A stretch of 64,000 bases of DNA from Micromonospora alfalfae (GTDB lineage Bacteria > Actinomycetota > Actinomycetes > Mycobacteriales > Micromonosporaceae), in assembly GCF_022230925.1 (NCBI RefSeq), contig NZ_JAKKFH010000045.1, positions 310,001 through 374,000 on the forward strand. The letters run 5' to 3'. Made by a program: the position numbers and the translations under genes. The notes under the pieces were generated by a model. It worked only from the letters and a program-made list of their open reading frames with translations. It did not search any database and was not told the DNA's origin. Positions 1-7,243 of the stretch are shown piece by piece (position 1 is the stretch's first letter; every line of letters begins with the position of its first letter).

Positions 1-2
1 AG

Positions 3-230
3 AGCTACTTTCGCGAGGTGTCCGAGTGGGTCTGTGACTGCTGCGGGCGGTGGCGGGTGAGCGTCGAGCTGATCCGGGGCCGCTACCGCTTCCGGCTGAC
101 CCGCCGCTACCCGCAACGGTTCGGCGGCGGCCGGAACGTGCTCGGCGAGGTCGGTTCGGTGCCCGAGTTGGAGGAGCTGTTGCGTCGGCGTACCCCGCTC
201 ACACTGGCCGACCTGCACGAGGCCGCCTGA
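3..230 (+). CDS. Hypothetical protein, 5' end outside window
   Basis: The reading frame is open from the window edge to a TGA at 228-230. A GTG at 18 could be the start, but the frame stays open upstream of it, so the gene may begin before the window. The visible product has a CDCC motif near the start, a basic middle part and a C-terminal part rich in Leu, Glu and Arg. I recognise no family. The Cys pair could bind metal, which is only a guess. Confidence 0.5.
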   Translation, partial: SYFREVSEWVCDCCGRWRVSVELIRGRYRFRLTRRYPQRFGGGRNVLGEVGSVPELEELLRRRTPLTLADLHEAA

Positions 231-385
231 CCCGGGCGGCGGCGTGTGGCCGGGAACCTTCGGGTGCCGGGCCCAGGTGCCTCCACTGAGGAGAGACGGC
301 GCTTGAAGGTCGCTGTCACACTGCTCCCGGCGGCCTCGTCTGCACCCGTGGTGGTGCCGAGCGGCGTCGCCGGGGAGGGGACGCC

Positions 386-808
386 ATGCGGTTCGAGGCC
401 GATACCGAAGTCGCCGCGAAAGCCGAGCAGATCTGGGCGGTGCTGGTCGACGTGCCCCGCTGGCCCGAATGGACGGGTTCGGTGACCCGGGCCGAGCGGG
501 GGGAGTCGGGTCCGCTGACCGTCGGCGCGACAGCACGACTGACCCAGCCGAAGCTGCGGCCGGCGCTCTGGCAGGTCACCGAGCTGACCGAGGAGCGGGA
601 GTTCGTCTGGGTCTCCGCCGCGCCGGGTGTGCGGACCACTGGGGAGCACCGGCTGCTGCCGCTGCCCGACGGTCGTACCCGCGTCGAGCTGGTCATCGAC
701 CAGTCCGGCCCGCTGGCCGGCCTGATCGGCTGGCTCTACGGCGGGCTGTTCCGCCGCTACGTGCGGATGGAGGCCGACGGGCTCAGGCGTCGCTGCGAGC
801 GGAGCTGA
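386..808 (+). CDS. SRPBCC family (START-like) protein
   Basis: A 140-residue protein with the features of small actinobacterial SRPBCC/polyketide-cyclase-like proteins. It starts MRFEADTEVAAKAEQIWAVL and continues with a WPEWTGSV segment, matching the usual 'imprint of a ligand-binding hot-dog helix-grip' opening. Later strands carry GEHRLLPLPDGRTRVEL. The family binds hydrophobic ligands in a deep cavity; the ligand here is unknown. The ATG at 386 follows a strong purine-rich ribosome binding site (GGGGAGGGG at 371-379). The 3' end overlaps the convergent acetyltransferase gene by 26 bases. Family assignment is good, function is open. Confidence 0.85.
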   Translation: MRFEADTEVAAKAEQIWAVLVDVPRWPEWTGSVTRAERGESGPLTVGATARLTQPKLRPALWQVTELTEEREFVWVSAAPGVRTTGEHRLLPLPDGRTRVELVIDQSGPLAGLIGWLYGGLFRRYVRMEADGLRRRCERS

Positions 809-1277
809 CGGCCGGCTTCTCCAGCACTGCCAACGAGATGCCGTTCGGGTCCGGGCGGTGCGCCACGATCCGGTAGCCGTGCCGCTGGTACAACCGCAGG
901 TTGCGCCCGCTGTCCGCCCCGGTGAACAGGGTGAAGCGGGCCGCCCGGCCGGCGCAGACCCGCTCGATGGCGGTGAGCAGTTGCGCCCCGACACCCCGCC
1001 CCTGCTGGTCCGGAGCGACCGACAGACGGCCGACGTGCGCGGTGTCCCCGTCCAGGTGGGCCCGCACCGAGCCGACCAGCCGGTGACCCAACCGGGCGGC
1101 GAGCACGGTGCCCGGGCCGGTCAGCACCGTCACGACCTCGTCCAACGTCTCGGTCAGCGGAGGCAGGAACGGATCGTTGTAGTGCTGCGCCTCGCTCAGG
1201 TACGCGGCACGCTGCACCGTGAGGATCTCGCCGGCGTCCACGACACCGGCCGGAACGATGCTCGCCTCGGCGTTCAT
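783..1277 (-). CDS. GNAT family N-acetyltransferase
   Basis: A 164-residue protein with the GNAT fold. The acetyl-CoA pyrophosphate-binding motif A is clear at about residues 87-98 (VAPDQQGRGVGAQLL), followed by the motif B region NLRLYQRHGYRIV. The substrate cannot be read from the sequence. It overlaps the 3' end of the SRPBCC gene tail to tail, so the two are convergently transcribed. ATG start at 1277-1275. Confidence 0.9.
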   Translation of the reverse strand: MNAEASIVPAGVVDAGEILTVQRAAYLSEAQHYNDPFLPPLTETLDEVVTVLTGPGTVLAARLGHRLVGSVRAHLDGDTAHVGRLSVAPDQQGRGVGAQLLTAIERVCAGRAARFTLFTGADSGRNLRLYQRHGYRIVAHRPDPNGISLAVLEKPAVSSARSDA

Positions 1278-1374
1278 CCGGGCAGCACACCACAGCGGCC
1301 GTTGTCATCGACGGGCGGCCCGACCGCGCCGGCCGTACCCTGACCCGTGTCCGGTCGAGCTCGAGGGGGCAACG

Positions 1375-1878
1375 GTGGCCGAGCTGACGTACCCGGAGGT
1401 GGGGTCGACCCGGCACGGGCCGCTGCCCGGCGGGTACCACCACCTGCGCCACCGGTATCCGTTGCCCGGCGGCTCCTTCGAGACCGCCGCCGACGCGGTG
1501 CTGAGCTGGCGGCTGCACCGCGCCGCTGGCGTCCGGATTCGCACCGACGCGCCGCGAGCCACCACCGGTGTCCTGGTGACCTCCGGCCTCGGCGTCGGTC
1601 CGGCCCGCCTCTGGGGGCCCTGCCAGGTGGTCTGGAGCGAGGACTCGCCCACGCTCGCCGGTTTCGGCTACGGCACCCTGCCCGGGCACCCGGAGCGGGG
1701 CGAGGAGGCCTTCGAGGTCGTCCGCGACGACAGCGGCGCGGTCTGGTTCGAGGTCCGCGCGTTCAGCCTGCCGGACCGCTGGTTCACCCGCGCCGGAGGC
1801 CCGGCGGTACGGGCCGTGCAGCACGCGTACGCCTGGTGGCTCGGCCGTACCCTGCGTCGGCTCTGCGCGGGTCGCTGA
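1375..1878 (+). CDS. DUF1990 domain protein
   Basis: A 167-residue protein of the DUF1990 family (about the usual length). Visible signatures are the N-terminal LTYPEVGSTR segment and the GFGYGTLPGHPERGEEAFEV stretch in the middle, then FSLPDRWFTRAGGPAVR near the C-terminus. The frame is open further upstream, but GTG at 1375 with the preceding CGAGGGGG is the best start, because the region before it overlaps the upstream acetyltransferase gene antisense. The biochemical role of the family is not established. Members are distant relatives of SRPBCC-type cavity proteins by fold prediction, which I cannot test here. Confidence 0.85.
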   Translation: MAELTYPEVGSTRHGPLPGGYHHLRHRYPLPGGSFETAADAVLSWRLHRAAGVRIRTDAPRATTGVLVTSGLGVGPARLWGPCQVVWSEDSPTLAGFGYGTLPGHPERGEEAFEVVRDDSGAVWFEVRAFSLPDRWFTRAGGPAVRAVQHAYAWWLGRTLRRLCAGR

Positions 1879-1899
1879 AACACCTGGCGCTGGAGCGAC

Positions 1900-2820
1900 T
1901 CAGAACCTGGCGAACGAGCGGATCGGGGCGCGCGGGCCGTACTTCGGCGCCCGGATGCCGGCCGCCTCCAGCAGCAGACAGACCCGGCCCCGGTGACCTC
2001 GGAACGGCTCCAGCAGGGCCATCATCCGGGCATCGTCGCCCCTCGGTTCGCCAGCGAGCGCCCAGGCCACCGCGTTCGGGATGTGGTAGTCGCCGACGCT
2101 GACCGCGTCCGGGTCGCCGTACGCGATCCGGACCACCTCGGCGGCCGTCCACGGCCCGATGCCGGGGATCGCGGTCAGCCGGCGGGTGGCGTCGGTGGCG
2201 TCGGTGCTGCGCTCCAGGCGGTCGGCGAGCGCGGCGGCGCGACGGAGCGTGTCGGCGCGCCGCTGCTCCACCCCGAACGGGTGGAACACCCAGTACGGGG
2301 CCGCGGCCACGGTGGCTGCCGCGGGCGGCAGGAGCAGCGGCTGCAACGGGCCGGGAGCCGGCTCCCGGAAGTGCCGCACCATCGCCGCGTACGCCCGGTA
2401 GGCCTCCTTGCCGGTGACCTTCTGCTCGAAGACCGCGCGTAGCAGTCGGGGGAAGACCTCCCCGGTCGCGGGCATCCGCAGGCCCCGGTGCTCCCGGGCC
2501 AGCCGGGCGACCAACGGGTGCGCCGCTGCCAGCTCGGTGAAGCCGGTCAGGTCGTCGCGCAGCCCCGCGATCGCGTCGGCGCGGGCGAGGACGTGCTCGG
2601 CGCCCGGCCCGTACCCCTCCGCGAGCAACTCGCCGCCAGCCGGTCGCAGCGCGAGCGTGGCCGGACCGTCCGGGGTGCGGGTGGCCCACCAGAAGGTGCC
2701 GGCCGCCACCCGGGCGCACGGATCGTACGGGCTGAAGGTGAGCGCGCGGACCGAGGCGGCCAGCCGGTAGCCGACCGGTGGGCGCAGCACCCTGGTCGCG
2801 GCGGGTTCGGTCTCGGTCAC
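1900..2820 (-). CDS. DNA-3-methyladenine glycosylase, AlkA/HhH-GPD type
   Basis: A 306-residue base-excision-repair glycosylase. The C-terminal half carries the helix-hairpin-helix and catalytic Asp block: LTAIPGIGPWTAAEV followed by VGDYHIPN, where the Asp of GDYH is the expected catalytic residue of the HhH-GPD superfamily. The N-terminal part (about 1-110) matches the AlkA N-terminal beta domain in position. It would excise alkylated bases such as 3-methyladenine. The frame is open to 2895, but GTG at 2820 gives the natural MTETEP-type N-terminus. No iron-sulfur Cys cluster is visible, which fits AlkA rather than Nth/MutY. Confidence 0.85.
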   Translation of the reverse strand: MTETEPAATRVLRPPVGYRLAASVRALTFSPYDPCARVAAGTFWWATRTPDGPATLALRPAGGELLAEGYGPGAEHVLARADAIAGLRDDLTGFTELAAAHPLVARLAREHRGLRMPATGEVFPRLLRAVFEQKVTGKEAYRAYAAMVRHFREPAPGPLQPLLLPPAAATVAAAPYWVFHPFGVEQRRADTLRRAAALADRLERSTDATDATRRLTAIPGIGPWTAAEVVRIAYGDPDAVSVGDYHIPNAVAWALAGEPRGDDARMMALLEPFRGHRGRVCLLLEAAGIRAPKYGPRAPIRSFARF

Positions 2821-2959
2821 CCCGCTACTCTGCCAGGTCACGGTGGGGGTTGACGACCGCCGTACCGGTCCGGCCCGGGAACCCGCCCCGGACACGACGG
2901 TGGCCGGCCGCGCCCTCCCCGGCGACGACCGACCACCGTGCCCTCGTGGGCGACCAGGC

Positions 2960-3607
2960 TCAGTACGAGTAGCCCGCGCCCCCGGCGTCGTTCGAGCCGC
3001 TGTCCGCCGGCGGTGCGACCGCCTTGGGCGTGCCCTTGGGCAGGCAGCTCAGGTTCTTCTTGCCGTCCGGCTGGACCACGAACCAGGTGCCACCGACAGC
3101 CTGGCCCTTCCACTGGCCGGGCTTCTTGTCACCGATGTAGCGGTAGACCGGCCAGCCGCCGACGGTGAGCTGCCGGGTGCCGTCCTGCCGGGTCACGCTG
3201 CTGACCTTGTCGTCCGAGACGCCGGTGAGTTCCGGGTTGCCGTCGGTCAGTGCCGGGGGCCACACCTCGGCGCACTTGTCGACGCAGTTCGACGACGGCG
3301 GGTCGGCGGTGTCCTTGTCGAAGCGGTACAGGATCCAGCCGTCCTGGTCGGTGACCACCTTGCCCATCCGGGCGACACTCTTACCGACCAACTTCTCGGT
3401 CAGGTCGACGTCCGCGGGCGGGGCGTCGGCGGCGGGCGCCTCCGCGGAAGCCGAGGCCTCAGGTTCAACCGTCGCGGTGGGCTCGGCCGCGGCGACGGCG
3501 ACCGGCTCGGCCGCGCTCGAGTTCGCCCCGTCGTAACCCGCGGGAGCGCAGGCCGTTAGTGCGACCATCGCGCTCGCGACGATGACGGTCCGCTTCATCT
3601 GTGCCAC
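2960..3607 (-). CDS. Secreted lipoprotein with COG4315-type repeats
   Basis: A 215-residue predicted lipoprotein. The N-terminus is MAQMKRTVIVASAMVALTAC with lipobox LTAC, so Cys20 would be lipidated. A low-complexity Ala/Pro/Glu linker (about residues 25-68) is followed by two COG4315-like units, each with a W-(I/P)-hydrophobic-Y-R-(F/Y) core (GWILYRFDKD and GGWPVYRYIGD), plus a disulfide-capable Cys pair (NCVDKC). The family is extracytoplasmic and often sits beside ECF sigma/anti-sigma genes, as here; its molecular function is not known. GAGGAGGG just upstream supports the GTG at 3607 or the ATG at 3598. Confidence 0.85.
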   Translation of the reverse strand: MAQMKRTVIVASAMVALTACAPAGYDGANSSAAEPVAVAAAEPTATVEPEASASAEAPAADAPPADVDLTEKLVGKSVARMGKVVTDQDGWILYRFDKDTADPPSSNCVDKCAEVWPPALTDGNPELTGVSDDKVSSVTRQDGTRQLTVGGWPVYRYIGDKKPGQWKGQAVGGTWFVVQPDGKKNLSCLPKGTPKAVAPPADSGSNDAGGAGYSY

Positions 3608-3621
3608 GTGCCCTCCTCATT

Positions 3622-3662
3622 CTTGACAGTTCACCCATAGGTACGGCGGGCAGGCTGTCAAG
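3622..3662 (-). promoter_or_regulatory. Promoter with flanking inverted repeat upstream of the lipoprotein gene
   Basis: Reading the minus strand, a perfect TTGACA (3661-3656) is followed after 16 bases by TATGGG (3639-3634). The TTGACA is inside CTTGACAG/CTGTCAAG, a perfect 8-base inverted repeat (3622-3629 and 3655-3662) that brackets the putative -10. It could be an operator or a weak 5' leader structure. The promoter reading is by eye. Confidence 0.4.
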
Positions 3663-3760
3663 GTTGAAGTAGTAACAGTGGTCAATTTCACGTAATCCGA
3701 TTGAACCGTTTCCCGCCGCCATGCGTACGCCCCCGCGAGGGACCCTTCACGCAACGACAG

Positions 3761-3797
3761 ATCGGCGCCGGTCATTGTGGCAATGACCGGCGCCGAT
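3761..3797 (-). terminator. Strong hairpin after the anti-sigma gene
   Basis: ATCGGCGCCGGTCATTG (3761-3777) and its exact complement (3781-3797) form a 17-base perfect stem with a 3-base loop. It lies just beyond the stop codon of the sigma/anti-sigma operon, between it and the lipoprotein gene, as expected of a transcription terminator. No long U tract is present, which is common in actinobacteria. Confidence 0.75.
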
Positions 3798-3810
3798 GCG
3801 GTAGGCGCGC

Positions 3811-4593
3811 TTACATGGGTACGGTGACCAGCGGACTCGCCACGCCGTTGGCATCCACCGACTGCACCTGGAGCTGCTTGATGTCAGGCGGCAGAGCCGA
3901 CGTCGTGGCGCTCAGTTCGAGACCCTGCGGCCGGGTGTTGGTGCCATACCCGCCCTCCGGCACCGACCAGGTGGAGATGACCTCGGTGGTGGCGTTCTTG
4001 CGTACCACCACCAGTCGGCAGATGCGTGGGCCGGGCAGCTTCCGCAGGCTGAAATTGATCCGGGTGCCGTAGTCCTTGGTCACCAGGAACATCGTGGTCT
4101 GCACACCGGTGGTCGGGTCGGTCGCCTCGACCTGATCGCCCTCCACCTCGGTGCCGCCCACACCCGGGCCGCTCGGCGCGGCCGTCGGCACGCTCGTCGT
4201 CGGGTCGTTCGGCGCGCTCGGCGTCGACTCGGCGAGCACCCCCGGCGGTTGCTCGTTCCCGGTCACGCTGACGAAGCCGTACCCGGTCAGACCGCCGAAG
4301 ACCACGATCGCGGCGGCCGTAGCGAGCATGTGACGAAACCGGGTACGCCGCCGGTCGGCCCGGACGGCGCCGAGCGTCCGGTCCAGCAGAGCCGGGTCGG
4401 TCGCCGTCTGCTCCAGCGCCATCATCGTCTCGCCGTCGATGTCGGAGAGCAGCCCGACCACCGGCACCATCGTCTCCAACTCGGCCGCGCACGCCCAGCA
4501 GGTGGCGAGATGCTCCTCGAACCGCTCAGTGTCCTGCTCATCGAGCACACCGAGCGCGTACGCCGCGACGTCCATATGGTCCGGCCGGCTCAT
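3811..4593 (-). CDS. Anti-sigma factor, zinc-binding (RskA-like)
   Basis: A 260-residue single-pass membrane protein. Residues 1-80 form an anti-sigma domain with the zinc-type H-x3-C-x2-C motif (HLATCWAC). A transmembrane helix (about residues 95-118, MLATAAAIVVFGGLTGYGFV) is followed by a Ser/Thr/Pro linker and an RskA-like extracytoplasmic domain ending in DANGVASPLVTVPM. It would hold the adjacent ECF sigma factor inactive at the membrane until regulated proteolysis releases it. Its ATG overlaps the sigma stop codon (ATGA at 4593-4590), so the two are translationally coupled. Confidence 0.9.
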   Translation of the reverse strand: MSRPDHMDVAAYALGVLDEQDTERFEEHLATCWACAAELETMVPVVGLLSDIDGETMMALEQTATDPALLDRTLGAVRADRRRTRFRHMLATAAAIVVFGGLTGYGFVSVTGNEQPPGVLAESTPSAPNDPTTSVPTAAPSGPGVGGTEVEGDQVEATDPTTGVQTTMFLVTKDYGTRINFSLRKLPGPRICRLVVVRKNATTEVISTWSVPEGGYGTNTRPQGLELSATTSALPPDIKQLQVQSVDANGVASPLVTVPM

Positions 4594-5150
4594 TCTGTCA
4601 CCCCCCGCTCCTGCAGAGCCGTGCGCAGCGCGCGCAGCGCGTAGTAGACCCTCGACTTGGCCGTGCCGAGCGGCAGACCCAACTCCTCGGCGGCCTCCGG
4701 CACCGTCCGCCCCCGGAAGTACGTCGAGATCAGGATCTCCCGGTGCGACTGACTGAGCGTACGCAGCGCGTCCGCCACAGTCATGGTCCGCAGCACCCGG
4801 TCGGTGCTGTCCGCCTCGGCGAACGCGGTGAGGTCCCGGTCGTACGTCTCCGGCGGCCGGGCCTCCTGGCTGCGGTGCTCGTCGATGGCGATGCGGCGGG
4901 CCACAGTGACCAACCACGGCCGAAGCGAACCCTGCCCCTGGGTGCCCAGGCGGTGCGCGTTGCGCCAGGCCCGCAGCAGCGTCTCCTGGACGATGTCCTC
5001 CGCGCGCTGCCGGTCCCCCCCGGTCAGGCGCATGACGAACATCAGCAACGGGCCGGCATGCTCGGCGTAGAGCTGACGGATCAACTGGTCGGAGTGGCTG
5101 GCCTCGGTTGTCGTCGCCTGATGGCGTCCGGGCGCCGGTCGCGGCGTCAC
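4590..5150 (-). CDS. ECF RNA polymerase sigma factor (SigK/SigL-like)
   Basis: A 186-residue group IV sigma factor. Region 2 includes LIRQLYAEHAGPLLMFVMRL and the EDIVQETLLRAWRNAHRL motif; region 4 includes LSQSHREILISTYFRGRTVP and the helix-turn-helix LGLPLGTAKSRVYYALRAL. The frame is open to 5390, but GTG at 5150 gives the normal family length, and the upstream extension is low-complexity. No SnoaL-like C-terminal extension is present. Its coupled downstream gene encodes the anti-sigma factor. The neighbouring COG4315 lipoprotein is a possible target. Confidence 0.85.
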   Translation of the reverse strand: MTPRPAPGRHQATTTEASHSDQLIRQLYAEHAGPLLMFVMRLTGGDRQRAEDIVQETLLRAWRNAHRLGTQGQGSLRPWLVTVARRIAIDEHRSQEARPPETYDRDLTAFAEADSTDRVLRTMTVADALRTLSQSHREILISTYFRGRTVPEAAEELGLPLGTAKSRVYYALRALRTALQERGVTE

Positions 5151-5407
5151 CGGACCATTCTGGCGAGGCGTCGCCCGCGCGTCGACCCCCCGGGCAGACG
5201 AGGTTGACCGTGACGAGGGTCGCGCCGACAACCAGTCAGCGCGTACCGCGTCGCCATGCCAACCGGCCGCCACCGCGTGCATGCAGACCTCCGGGATGTC
5301 CGTGACCAACGCCGGCCCACGAGGTGGGCCGCCCGGTGGTACGCAGCGCCGGCCCCAGCGGATCAACAAACGACGGAAAAACTTCCCCACCGATATGGAG
5401 TGGACGG

Positions 5408-6265
5408 TCAGCGGCGCACCGAGAACAGCCCCGGCGGTGGCGGATCGGAGCCGGTCGCGTCGGCGTCCCGCACCACCTGCGCGCCACCGACGAAGCGGTC
5501 CAGGTCGTCGCCGGCCACCACCCGACCGGGGAACCAGTCACCGGCGGCGCGTCTGGTCAGCTCCGGCACCGGCGGTGCGGACCGCCCGGCGACCAGCACC
5601 AGATTGCCGTACCGGCGCCCCCGCAGCACCGCCGCGTCCCCGACCAGACACGCCTGCGGCAGCACCGAACGGACCGTGGCGACCTGCCCACGGGCGTGCC
5701 GCAGCGGCGGACCGTCGGCCAGGTTCGCCAGGTACCAACCGGCGGGGCGCAGCACCCGGGCCACCTCGGCCGCGTACTCCACAGACGTGAGGTGGGCCGG
5801 CGTACGCGCACCGGCGAACACATCGGCGACCACCACGTCGTAGCTGGCCTCCCGGGTGGACGCCAGCACCGCGCGGGCATCCTCCACCCGGACCCGCAAG
5901 CGGGCGTCGGACGGCCACGGCAACGCCCGACGGACCAGCTCCACCAGCGCACCGTCCACCTCGGACACCCGCTGGGTCGATCCGGGTCGGGTGGCGGAGA
6001 CGTACCGGGGCAGGGTCAGCGCGCCACCACCCAGATGCAGCACCCGCAGCGGCGCACCGGCAGGTGCGATCAGATCCACTGCCGCGGCCAACCGCCGCAC
6101 GTACTCGAACTCCAGGTGGGTGGGATCGGTCAGGTCGACGTGCGACTGCGGCGCGCCGTCGAGCAGCAGCGTCCACGAGCCGGCACGATCCGGATCCGGC
6201 ACCAACTCCGCCAGCCCGGTGTCCACCTGCTCGACCACCCGGTCACCAGCCCGTTTACGCCCCAC
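5408..6265 (-). CDS. Spermidine-synthase-like SAM-dependent transferase
   Basis: A 285-residue protein resembling the C-terminal catalytic domain of polyamine aminopropyltransferases. Visible elements are LTDPTHLEFEYVRRL, the nucleotide-binding LRVLHLGGGALTLPRYV glycine motif, an acidic EVDG, the VEDARAVL motif and DVVVADVFAGARTP, which is where the catalytic Asp of SpeE lies. There are no membrane helices. Many actinobacterial members are annotated as spermidine synthase without proven substrate. It is the last gene of the HerA-SbcD-SbcC-NurA operon, 18 bases after the NurA gene. A role in repair is not evident. Confidence 0.8.
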   Translation of the reverse strand: MGRKRAGDRVVEQVDTGLAELVPDPDRAGSWTLLLDGAPQSHVDLTDPTHLEFEYVRRLAAAVDLIAPAGAPLRVLHLGGGALTLPRYVSATRPGSTQRVSEVDGALVELVRRALPWPSDARLRVRVEDARAVLASTREASYDVVVADVFAGARTPAHLTSVEYAAEVARVLRPAGWYLANLADGPPLRHARGQVATVRSVLPQACLVGDAAVLRGRRYGNLVLVAGRSAPPVPELTRRAAGDWFPGRVVAGDDLDRFVGGAQVVRDADATGSDPPPPGLFSVRR

Positions 6266-6283
6266 CGGAACCAGTCTCCGCGC

Positions 6284-7243
6284 TCATCGGGCGGCCCGGG
6301 CCGCGGCGGTCAACGCGCGGTGCAGCAGCCGGGAATCGCCGAGCAGGGCCCGCAGTCGACGCTCCAGACCGGCGATCGGGATCAGGTTCTGCGGGGCCCG
6401 CGGATCCTTGTACGGGGTGGAAGCGAAGCGCGGCAGGGTCGCCAGCGACAGGTCGGCCAGCTCGATCGCCGCCTCGACGGGCAGGTCGGCGGAGCACTCC
6501 ACCCGGACGATGCCCGCCCACGGCGCGCCGATCGCCACCGGCAGCCGCAAATACCACGACCAACCGCCCCAGGCGGTGCCGAGCCGGAACACCGGGGAGC
6601 GCTCACCCGACGCCATGCCCGTCACCACCGCGGTCAGCCGGGCATCCAGGTACTGACTGTGCTGCGTCTTGATGTAGCCCAGGGTGCGCGGCAACTGCCG
6701 GCGACTACGCAACGGGCCGTCCACCACCAACAGGTCACCGTCGACCCGGGCGGCGTCGGACACCGCCACCTCCAACGCGGTCAGCGGGCCCTGCACGGCC
6801 GCCGGCAGCTTCGCCAGCTCACCGGTGCCACCCACCCTGTGCACCGGGTAACGGATCGCACCCGCCACCACGTCCTGCGCCGAGGGGCTCGCGGTGAACA
6901 GGCCCCGACCAACCCGGGTGCCCGCCAACTGCGCCGCACCCCGACCCAGGTCACACCGGACCACCCCGGCCGCATACGAGGCGGCCAACCCGGGGAACGA
7001 CACGCCGTCGGTCTCCGCCGTCCAGATGCTCGCGTCGATGCGGCGAACCCCGTCGACGAGCAACACCACGTCGGGCGCCCGCACCCCGGGGCGTACCCCG
7101 ATCGCCCGCCAGTCCACGGCGGGCAGCTCCACGTCCGCGTCGACCTGGGCGCTGCTCGGCGCGGCCGGCCCGGCGGCGGACGCCTCGAACGACGCCCCGT
7201 ACGCCGGATCCCACGAATCGACGAAGAACGCGGCGTCACTCAC
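6284..7243 (-). CDS. nurA: NurA-type 5'-3' nuclease
   Basis: A 319-residue protein with the NurA motif series: a first acidic motif VVLLVDGVRRID (Asp64), a second acidic block LLVVDGPLRS (Asp175) followed by the Lys motif LGYIKTQHSQYL, then IVRVEC, and the C-terminal PYKDPRAPQNLIPIAGLE where family members bind DNA and carry late active-site residues. In archaea NurA acts with HerA to resect DNA ends after Mre11/Rad50. GTG at 7243 overlaps the SbcC stop by four bases (GTGA). The assignment rests on motifs plus gene context; such proteins are usually left as hypothetical in actinobacteria. Confidence 0.8.
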   Translation of the reverse strand: MSDAAFFVDSWDPAYGASFEASAAGPAAPSSAQVDADVELPAVDWRAIGVRPGVRAPDVVLLVDGVRRIDASIWTAETDGVSFPGLAASYAAGVVRCDLGRGAAQLAGTRVGRGLFTASPSAQDVVAGAIRYPVHRVGGTGELAKLPAAVQGPLTALEVAVSDAARVDGDLLVVDGPLRSRRQLPRTLGYIKTQHSQYLDARLTAVVTGMASGERSPVFRLGTAWGGWSWYLRLPVAIGAPWAGIVRVECSADLPVEAAIELADLSLATLPRFASTPYKDPRAPQNLIPIAGLERRLRALLGDSRLLHRALTAAARAAR

